DNA from: JAAYED01 sp040772225
Lineage (GTDB): Bacteria; Chloroflexota; Anaerolineae; UBA1429
Assembly: GCA_040772225.1 (NCBI GenBank)
Contig: JAXGYO010000002.1
Location: forward strand, 1,798,001-1,862,000
Direction: 5' to 3'
DNA length: 64,000 nt
A program made the translations under genes and the position numbers. The notes under the pieces were generated by a model. That model ran no database searches and was not told the origin of the DNA. It saw only the letters and a program-made list of their open reading frames with translations. Of the stretch, positions 1 to 7,122 are shown one piece after another. How positions within the stretch are numbered: the first letter of the stretch is position 1; every line of letters starts with the position of its first letter.

Positions 1-415
1 GCAGGAGCCTCTCCTCGGTGATGCCCTGAGCAGAAAGCAACTGCCCGGCATAGCCCTTGCTCTCCAGCATCGCCATGAGCAAATGCTCGGTAGAGATGTA
101 CTCATCGTGCATCTGCTGGGCCTTGCTCTCAGCTCTGCGCAGCACCTGGCCCAAATCGGCCGACAGGTAACGCTGGACAGGCCCATAGGCCTTGGGCTTG
201 CTGCTCAGGTGCCTGTCCAGATCGGCCCTCAGAGTCTCTGGGGCGGCCTGCAGTTTGAGCAGGAGCTGTGGCACGACGCCATCCTTTTGCTCCAGCAACG
301 CCAGCAGGAGATGCTCGGGCTCGACCTGGCTGTGGTTCAGCTCCTCGGCCAGCGACTGCGCTCTGATCACAGCCTCTTGCGCCTTGTTCGTATACTTGTT
401 TAGATTTGTAGTCAT
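1..415 (-). CDS. clpB: ATP-dependent disaggregase ClpB, N-terminal part (cut by window edge)
   Basis: Only the first 138 codons are inside the window; the gene continues past position 1. The translation starts MTTNLNKYTNKAQEAVIRAQ and contains two Clp-N repeats, each with an EHLL core (EPEHLLLALLEQ and STEHLLMAML), as in the ClpB/ClpC N-domain. The spacing and the lack of a ClpC-like start favour ClpB, the Hsp100 that rescues aggregated proteins together with DnaK/DnaJ. The ATG at 415 has a GAGGT ribosome site just upstream. It is the last gene of a leftward dnaJ-hspR-clpB unit, so it is probably under HspR control. The AAA+ modules cannot be seen. Confidence 0.9.
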   Translation of the reverse strand, partial: MTTNLNKYTNKAQEAVIRAQSLAEELNHSQVEPEHLLLALLEQKDGVVPQLLLKLQAAPETLRADLDRHLSSKPKAYGPVQRYLSADLGQVLRRAESKAQQMHDEYISTEHLLMAMLESKGYAGQLLSAQGITEERLL

Positions 416-505
416 ATGATCTACCTCGGTAGGATATATCTCTACTGGAAATTTTCAGGCCTCCCGCCGCACGAGCACGCAGGAAGCCGTCGCACCAGCA
501 GGTGC

Positions 506-979
506 CTATGGAACGATTGCGGGAACGTCGCCGCGGGTGTCCGGAGCATCTTTGTCTGGTTTCTCTGATACATCGGTGGCGGACACGTTAATCACCGGAT
601 GCGGAGGTGTGACGCCGGCCAGATCCTCCAGCTGCCGGATACGCTCCCTGAGCGTCTTTATCTCTTGTTCGGCGCGCGAGCGTTCCTGGTCGAGCTCCTG
701 CTGCAGGTCCTCGACCCGCTGTGTCATGTTCATAATCACTTCGACACCGGCCAGATTCACGCCCAGGTCCTCTGTCAATCGCGCGATCTTGCGCAGTACC
801 TCGATATTCCGCCTGGAGTACAGCCGGATGCGACCTTCAGTCCGCGTTGGTTTGACCAGCCCCAGACGCTCGTAGTAGCGCAGCGTCTGCGGATGGAGAC
901 ACACGAGCTTGGCCGCCACGCTGATCACATAGGCAGGCTCATCGAGTGGCAGGCGTTCATCCAGCGGATCCAATGTCAT
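506..979 (-). CDS. hspR: Heat-shock repressor HspR, MerR family
   Basis: A 157-residue protein with a MerR-type winged helix-turn-helix at about residues 17-85 (YVISVAAKLVCLHPQTLRYY) followed by a coiled-coil stretch rich in Glu, Arg and Gln (about 88-120) and an unstructured tail. HspR is the repressor of dnaK/clpB-type operons in actinobacteria and relatives and binds HAIR inverted repeats, often with DnaK as co-repressor. Its place between dnaJ and clpB, and the HAIR-like sites at 2143-2163 and 5311-5331, support this identity over a generic MerR regulator. A GAGGTG site precedes the ATG. The conserved HspR core is complete; the tail is longer than I would expect. Confidence 0.9.
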   Translation of the reverse strand: MTLDPLDERLPLDEPAYVISVAAKLVCLHPQTLRYYERLGLVKPTRTEGRIRLYSRRNIEVLRKIARLTEDLGVNLAGVEVIMNMTQRVEDLQQELDQERSRAEQEIKTLRERIRQLEDLAGVTPPHPVINVSATDVSEKPDKDAPDTRGDVPAIVP

Positions 980-1046
980 TTCATCACCTCAAGGTCATTG
1001 GCTGAGCAGATACGTTCTATGACATATGCTGCTCAATACGATTCGC

Positions 1047-2036
1047 TCACTTGGTTGGCTTGCGGATCGCCGCCAGCTCCGTGAAGAGCTGCTTTTCGCG
1101 CTCGGACAGATCCGAAGGGATCACGGGCACCGCTTCCACAAATAGATCTCCAACGCGCTCTCCCTGCCTCAGGCTGGGCATCCCCTGCCCGCGCAAGCGA
1201 AAGGTCTGACCGGTGCGTGTGCCTGCCGGTATGCGCAGTGAGACGCGCCCCTTGAGGGTGGGCACGACAACCTCACCACCCAGGATCATGGTGTACAGAT
1301 CAATAGGCAAGGATAGCTTCAGATCGGCCCCATCCCTCTGGAACCGGTCATGCGGCAGCACGCGAATGACGAGGTACAGGTCCCCCGCGCGAGCACCCTG
1401 CATCCCGGGCTGACCTTCGCCAGCGACGCGCACCCGTGATCCGGTATCCACCCCGGGAGGGATCTTGACCTCCAGGCGACGATCGCCCACCTGGAGAATA
1501 CGGGTCGTCCCGTGAAAAGCTTCCTCAAGAGAGACCTCTACCTCCAGTTCGGCATCGCGTCCCGCCATGGCCCGGCCATTCGACCAGCCTTGCTGCCCGG
1601 CGGAAGCCCGGCCATTCGACCAGCCTTGCTGCCCGGCGGAAGCCCGGCCACCAAAGATCGTCTGGAAAAAGTCAGAGAAACCGCCCTGGCCAAAGAGATC
1701 ATTGAGATCGCCGTACTCTGTATAGACGCGCTGGCCGCCGGGCCGCGCCCCTCCCTGTGAGAACCACTGGCTCCAGTCAAAGCCACCAGGGTCTCCTCCG
1801 GTCTGCTGGTATCGCTGCCAGTTGGCACCCAGCCGGTCATATTTGCTGCGCTTTTCAGGATCGCGCAGTACTTCATAGGCCTCGTTGATCTCCTTGAACC
1901 GCTGCTCGGCGTCGGGATCGTTCGGATTGACATCGGGATGGTGCTTGCGCGCCAGCTTACGGTAGGCCTTTTTCACTTCATCGGCAGAGGCCGCTTTGTC
2001 GACTCCGAGTGTCCGGTAATAGTCCTTATATTCCAT
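1047..2036 (-). CDS. dnaJ: DnaJ-type co-chaperone without zinc finger (CbpA-like)
   Basis: 329 residues. The J domain at about 1-70 holds the HPD signature (KHHPDVNPND) that stimulates DnaK ATPase. A Gly/Phe-rich region follows, then two beta-sandwich substrate-binding domains (about 165-320). The four CxxCxGxG zinc modules of type I DnaJ are absent, so this is a type II/CbpA form. A 12-residue unit is duplicated in the Gly-rich linker (see the repeat at 1570-1650). It is the first gene of the leftward dnaJ-hspR-clpB cluster, with its own promoter at 2109-2138 beside a HAIR operator. No dnaK or grpE lies nearby. Confidence 0.93.
   Translation of the reverse strand: MEYKDYYRTLGVDKAASADEVKKAYRKLARKHHPDVNPNDPDAEQRFKEINEAYEVLRDPEKRSKYDRLGANWQRYQQTGGDPGGFDWSQWFSQGGARPGGQRVYTEYGDLNDLFGQGGFSDFFQTIFGGRASAGQQGWSNGRASAGQQGWSNGRAMAGRDAELEVEVSLEEAFHGTTRILQVGDRRLEVKIPPGVDTGSRVRVAGEGQPGMQGARAGDLYLVIRVLPHDRFQRDGADLKLSLPIDLYTMILGGEVVVPTLKGRVSLRIPAGTRTGQTFRLRGQGMPSLRQGERVGDLFVEAVPVIPSDLSEREKQLFTELAAIRKPTK
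1570..1650. repeat. 36-bp tandem duplication inside dnaJ
   Basis: Two exact 36-bp copies (1570-1605 and 1606-1641) are followed by the first 9 bp of a third (1642-1650). They encode GRASAGQQGWSN twice and then a diverged GRAMAG in the Gly-rich linker. The length is a multiple of three, so the frame is kept. Perfect identity suggests a recent replication-slippage event. Confidence 0.95.
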
Positions 2037-2108
2037 CGATCGTTTCGCCCCCCTTGGGCCAGGTGAACGCAGCCAACGATGCTACAAGGCATGCTGCGCC
2101 CGACCAAC

Positions 2109-2138
2109 ATTATAGGGCACAACGGCGTCATTTGTCAA
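2109..2138 (-). promoter_or_regulatory. Sigma-70-type promoter of dnaJ-hspR-clpB
   Basis: On the minus strand TTGACA (2133-2138) and TATAAT (2109-2114) are separated by 18 bp. Both hexamers are perfect matches. The HAIR repeat starts 5 bp upstream of the -35. Confidence 0.75.
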
Positions 2139-2142
2139 GTAA

Positions 2143-2163
2143 GTTTAGTTGTATCGACTCAAG
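2143..2163. promoter_or_regulatory. HAIR operator for HspR between dnaJ and hsp20
   Basis: GTTTAGT (2143-2149), a 7-nt spacer, then ACTCAAG (2157-2163). The published HAIR consensus is CTTGAGT-N7-ACTCAAG: the right arm matches 7/7, the left 5/7, and the spacer length is exact. It lies between the two divergent promoters, upstream of both -35 boxes, so one site could control both transcripts. Confidence 0.75.
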
Positions 2164-2191
2164 TTCGCTTATAAATTGACCTACTGATATC

Positions 2192-2220
2192 TTGACAAAC
2201 GTGTTCACATATGCTACTAT
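2192..2220 (+). promoter_or_regulatory. Sigma-70-type promoter of the hsp20 pair
   Basis: TTGACA (2192-2197), 17-bp spacer, TACTAT (2215-2220). It places transcription start near 2227 and rules out any hsp20 start codon further upstream. Confidence 0.75.
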
Positions 2221-2275
2221 ACTGGCGGATAGAGCGACAGGCCCAGACGAGGCCAGATTGTTTGGAGGTGTAGAT

Positions 2276-2701
2276 ATGGATAGAAGCATTGAGAGAAGAG
2301 TGCGTTCACCTCTTGCTCTGGGGGCCCTGGGTGGCGAAGATCTATTGACGGCCCCTGGCCAGCGACCCTTCCGGGATGGTTTCCTTGCGACCGATGTGTA
2401 CGAGACCGAGTCATCGTACGTGGTCAAGGCATCTGTTCCGGGCATTTCGGCGGACGACATCAAGATCACGCGCGCCGGTGGCACGGTTACCCTGGAAGGC
2501 GAGGTCAAACCCGCGAGCGTCAAAGAGGGCCGCTATCTCTACCAGGAGCGCAGCTACGGACAATTCTCGCGGACGCTGCCCCTGCCCGAGGACGCGGGCA
2601 ATGATGTGAACGCAACGCTTGAGAACGGTGTGCTTGTACTCGAGTTCGCCAAGCCGGCGGAGCGTGTGCCGCGCACCATCAGCATCAAGTCAGGCGAATA
2701 A
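2276..2701 (+). CDS. Small heat-shock protein, Hsp20/alpha-crystallin family (copy 1)
   Basis: 141 residues with an alpha-crystallin domain (about 38-135) ending in a C-terminal I-x-I-type tail (TISIKSGE). The family forms oligomers that hold unfolding proteins for DnaK/ClpB. The ATG at 2276 is chosen because GGAGGTG lies just upstream and the longer reading frame begins inside the promoter. The partner gene at 2744 follows after 42 bp, forming a two-gene heat-shock operon divergent from dnaJ and flanked by the HAIR site. The motif LENGVLVLEF matches the conserved core of the domain. Confidence 0.93.
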   Translation: MDRSIERRVRSPLALGALGGEDLLTAPGQRPFRDGFLATDVYETESSYVVKASVPGISADDIKITRAGGTVTLEGEVKPASVKEGRYLYQERSYGQFSRTLPLPEDAGNDVNATLENGVLVLEFAKPAERVPRTISIKSGE

Positions 2702-2743
2702 AGAAGCGAACAACAAATCACATACGTGTGGAGGTATGAGAGA

Positions 2744-3190
2744 ATGGCAATGACAAGATGGGAGCCCTTCAAGGACTTGATGACGCTACGGGAGGCCATG
2801 GATCGGCTGTTTGAGGACAGCCTGGTACCGACCGGCACCCGCTGGGTCAGTGGTCGTGGCGAGATGCGCTGCGAGCTTCCGATGGATGTCTATACCACGG
2901 ACGAAGAGCTGATCATTACAGCCGCGGTCCCCGGGATGAATCCGGAGGATGTAGATATCACGATCGAGGGCGACACGCTCACGATCCGCGGCGAGATGGC
3001 TGCTCCGATGGAGAACGTCAACTATATCGCCCAGGAGCGGTCATACGGCAAGTTCGTCCGTGTCCTGCGCCTGAATATCCCTCTCGATTCTGAGAGGGCC
3101 GAGGCTACTTTTGACAAGGGCGTACTCACCCTGGTGATTCCAAAGAAGGAAGAGGTTCGCCCCAAGACCATTCAGATCAAGTCCAAGTAA
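2744..3190 (+). CDS. Small heat-shock protein, Hsp20/alpha-crystallin family (copy 2)
   Basis: 148 residues, also an alpha-crystallin domain protein (about 40-145) with the core motif FDKGVLTLVIPK and tail TIQIKSK. It is clearly diverged from copy 1, so the pair may form mixed oligomers or have distinct clients; that is inference. GGAGGT at 2730-2735 sits 8 nt before the ATG, and a second in-frame ATG follows two codons later. Transcription probably comes from the promoter at 2192-2220 and ends at the hairpin 3201-3245. Confidence 0.93.
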   Translation: MAMTRWEPFKDLMTLREAMDRLFEDSLVPTGTRWVSGRGEMRCELPMDVYTTDEELIITAAVPGMNPEDVDITIEGDTLTIRGEMAAPMENVNYIAQERSYGKFVRVLRLNIPLDSERAEATFDKGVLTLVIPKKEEVRPKTIQIKSK

Positions 3191-3200
3191 CGTCTGCTCG

Positions 3201-3245
3201 GCATATACAAAGGACCCCGGTATAACCGGGGTCCTTTGTATATGC
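3201..3245. terminator. Very long perfect hairpin, probable bidirectional terminator
   Basis: A 20-bp perfectly paired stem (3201-3220 with 3226-3245) and a 5-nt loop TATAA. It sits between the converging hsp20 and groL genes. The outer part of the stem is AT-rich (CATATACAAAGG), which supplies a short U-tract on either strand. Confidence 0.85.
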
Positions 3246-3259
3246 GCTCACAATGGACG

Positions 3260-3281
3260 TGGGGCCAGCGATCTGGCCCCA
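3260..3281. terminator. GC-rich hairpin after groL
   Basis: TGGGGCCAG (3260-3268) pairs perfectly with CTGGCCCCA (3273-3281) across a 4-nt loop. There is no T-tract on the groL side, so it may only assist the longer hairpin at 3201-3245. Confidence 0.5.
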
Positions 3282-3295
3282 AGTGTGTCCTGGAA

Positions 3296-4939
<1,644 letters not shown>

Positions 4940-4967
4940 TGTGCTTATCCTTTATCTCAAGTCTTGA

Positions 4968-5264
4968 CTATTCTTCAACGATAGCCAGGATGTCATCTTC
5001 CCGAAGGATGAGGACGTTCTTGCCATCCACCTTGATCTCGGTGCCACCATACTTGGCAAAGAGCACCGTATCACCCACCTTGACATCCATCGCCACGCGG
5101 CTGCCGCTATCGTCACGGGAGCCGGGGCCTACCGCCAGAACCGTGCCACGCTGTGGCTTTTCCTTGGCGGTCTCTGGAAGCACGATGCCTGACGCCGTGC
5201 GCTGCTCCTGCTCAGCAGGCTCAACCACAACACGGTTGCCCAGCGGACTGATCGTTGTCGCCAT
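4968..5264 (-). CDS. groS: Co-chaperonin GroES (Hsp10)
   Basis: 98 residues starting MATTISPLGNRVVVEPAEQE, with the mobile-loop region (about 18-35) and the C-terminal motif LILREDDILAIVE. It caps GroEL. The start at 5264 is supported by AGGAGGAG directly upstream; the frame is open for 29 further codons, but these lack family similarity and overlap the promoter. First gene of groS-groL. Confidence 0.97.
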   Translation of the reverse strand: MATTISPLGNRVVVEPAEQEQRTASGIVLPETAKEKPQRGTVLAVGPGSRDDSGSRVAMDVKVGDTVLFAKYGGTEIKVDGKNVLILREDDILAIVEE

Positions 5265-5301
5265 GTGGAACTCCTCCTCTGATCCGAATGCATGAACAAT
5301 A

Positions 5302-5331
5302 AAGTTAGCCCTTGAACTATTAGCAGTCAAG
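5302..5331 (-). promoter_or_regulatory. groSL promoter overlapped by a HAIR-like operator
   Basis: Minus-strand promoter TTGACT (5325-5330), 17-bp spacer, TAACTT (5302-5307). Over the -35 and spacer lies CTTGAAC (5311-5317), 7 nt, AGTCAAG (5325-5331). Compared with HAIR (CTTGAGT-N7-ACTCAAG) the arms match 5/7 and 6/7 with the exact spacing. No CIRCE element (TTAGCACTC-N9-GAGTGCTAA) is present, so HspR rather than HrcA is the likely repressor. Confidence 0.65.
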
Positions 5332-5421
5332 GACGAGGACTGCCAAACCATCTCCTAATATACCCAAAGACCCACCGCCGTGCAAATCGGCGTTCTCAAG
5401 CTCTGCCAGAAGGACGCGCGA

Positions 5422-6198
5422 TCAGGGGCAGTCCGCAACCGAGGCAAGCACAAAAGTGGGACTAACAGTGGAGGATGCGAGATCGGAGGCCTGCGTCACG
5501 CCGCTCAACACCAGAGCTGTGTCCATCCCGGCAGTGACTCCCATAAGCATATCGGTGGCGAGCCTGTCGCCCACCATGAGGCAGCGGTCAGCGGTCACGC
5601 CCAGCCTATCCAGAGCAGCCCCGAGCATGTGGCTGGAGGGCTTTCCTGCGATGGCTTGCACGGTACAACCCGTTGTTGCCTCAAGAAAAGCGATAACACC
5701 AGCACAGTCCGGTATCTCTCCCCCACGCACAGGGCAGGTGCGATCGCCGTTGGTGGCGTACAGCCGCGCGCCCCGGACCAGCGCCTGATGCGCGACGTTC
5801 AACTTGGTATAGTCCAGTGTGCGGTCAAAAGCAGCAACAACCACGTCGATCTGCTCAGGACGCGCCGTCACCTCGAAACCAGCGCCCGCAAGCTCCTCAA
5901 CGAGTTTACGTTCCCCGACCACGTACAGCCGCGCGCCCGGTTCCGCCTCGCGCAACACATGCATCAACGCCTGTGTGGAGTTGATCACATCCTCCGGCGG
6001 GGTCGGAATACCCAGCCGGGTCAGCTTGGCCGCGTAACTCGATCGGGGCTCCAGGGGTTTGTTAGACAGAAACACGACAGGCCGGCCCGCGCCACGAATG
6101 CGCTCCACCGTGCCCTGTGCCCCGGGGATCAATTGATCCCCGAGATAGATCGTGCCATCCAGATCAAAGATGTACCCGTCATAGCGTGGAAGGGACAT
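5422..6198 (-). CDS. HAD-IIA sugar-phosphatase-like hydrolase (NagD family)
   Basis: 258 residues. Motif I is DLDGTIYLGD near residue 10, motif II is the VVFLSNKP region, and motif III/IV include GKPSSHMLGAAL and MVGDRLATDMLMG. The layout (a C2 cap between motifs II and III) is that of HAD-IIA enzymes such as NagD, 4-nitrophenylphosphatase or phosphoglycolate phosphatase; the substrate cannot be told. The start at 6198 is preferred because GAGG lies 6 nt upstream; it overlaps the end of the next HAD gene by 20 bp, implying translational coupling. Confidence 0.88.
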   Translation of the reverse strand: MSLPRYDGYIFDLDGTIYLGDQLIPGAQGTVERIRGAGRPVVFLSNKPLEPRSSYAAKLTRLGIPTPPEDVINSTQALMHVLREAEPGARLYVVGERKLVEELAGAGFEVTARPEQIDVVVAAFDRTLDYTKLNVAHQALVRGARLYATNGDRTCPVRGGEIPDCAGVIAFLEATTGCTVQAIAGKPSSHMLGAALDRLGVTADRCLMVGDRLATDMLMGVTAGMDTALVLSGVTQASDLASSTVSPTFVLASVADCP

Positions 6199-6961
6199 CG
6201 GGAACCTCACCGTTCTGAACTCCAATTGCGTGGATATCCGGGATCACACAGTCCGCGTACGACGCCAATACCTCCCCGGGCATTGATCCCGAAGCGACAC
6301 CGATGGCAGCAGCCAGGCCAGCTGTCCGTGCCATGACCATATCAACGGCACTGTCCCCAACCATGATGGCCTCGGAGGGATCGACACCAAGCTGCGAGCA
6401 GACCGCCAGCGCCATATCCGGCGCCGGCTTGAGCGGTATACCGTCATCGGCGCACACAATCGCACCGAACAGATGACCAATGCCCAAAGCCGCCAGATGT
6501 CTCTCGGTTGAGACGCGCGTGTCGGTGGTAACCAGCGCCAGACGATGTCCCGCAGCGGAAAAGGACTGCAGCCGGCCGCGTACATCACCGATCGCGGTCA
6601 GCAGGCGCGTATCGGACAACACCTCTCGCGCGTAGACCTCTGCCCTGTTCACCAGCGCCAGGGCCTCATCCCACACCATGCCTTCGTAATGATAGAGTTG
6701 TCCGGCGGTCAACAGCAGTACTTCACCAGTCGAAGCAAGTGTCAGGGGCCCCAGAGGATCCCAGTCACCGTCGACGGGATCATATCCCAGCGTGCCTGCC
6801 AGACCAAGCCGGGTCTGGAGACCAAGACGCCGGTCTCGCTCAACACAGGCCATAAATCGCTTGAACCACGTGTGCCACATCGCCTGAAACGCCACCAGCG
6901 TTCCATCCTTGTCCAGAATGATTAGCTTTGGAGCGTACGTCTTGCCCTGGATCATCAGCAT
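6179..6961 (-). CDS. HAD-IA phosphatase (Gph-like)
   Basis: 260 residues with motif I ILDKDGTLVAF (the usual second Asp is present: DKDGT), motif II LVTTDTR, and motif III/IV GIPLKPAPDM and MVGDSAVDMVMART. The spacing of motifs I and II fits a C1 cap as in phosphoglycolate phosphatases. The substrate is unknown. The start at 6961 is chosen because the promoter at 6991-7019 would give a transcript starting only about 25 nt upstream, and GGGGG precedes the ATG. It is cotranscribed with the NagD-like gene, forming a pair of phosphatases from different HAD classes. Confidence 0.85.
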   Translation of the reverse strand: MLMIQGKTYAPKLIILDKDGTLVAFQAMWHTWFKRFMACVERDRRLGLQTRLGLAGTLGYDPVDGDWDPLGPLTLASTGEVLLLTAGQLYHYEGMVWDEALALVNRAEVYAREVLSDTRLLTAIGDVRGRLQSFSAAGHRLALVTTDTRVSTERHLAALGIGHLFGAIVCADDGIPLKPAPDMALAVCSQLGVDPSEAIMVGDSAVDMVMARTAGLAAAIGVASGSMPGEVLASYADCVIPDIHAIGVQNGEVPDVPSTL

Positions 6962-6990
6962 CGATATGTCCCCCGCTTTTGCGCCGGGCC

Positions 6991-7019
6991 AGTATTCCAC
7001 TTTCGAAACACCCTGTCAA
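6991..7019 (-). promoter_or_regulatory. Promoter of the two HAD phosphatase genes
   Basis: TTGACA (7014-7019), 17-bp spacer, AATACT (6991-6996) on the minus strand. The -35 is perfect, the -10 is moderate. Confidence 0.55.
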
Positions 7020-7122
7020 TCACCGACCTCGCGAGCCGATTGCGGCCTGAGTGTCCCTTGGTCAGCCAGGCTGTCGAGGCTATAATCGGTATCTGGAATC
7101 ACCACGGCGGAGCGGAGAGAGC

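Noticed and set aside
1570..1650. 36-bp repeats considered as a CRISPR fragment
   Set aside because: The copies are directly adjacent with no spacers, in frame within dnaJ, and encode a Gly-rich linker.
5265..5351. CIRCE element upstream of groS
   Set aside because: TTAGCCCTT resembles the left CIRCE arm, but no GAGTGCTAA arm follows at 9 nt; the HAIR reading fits better.
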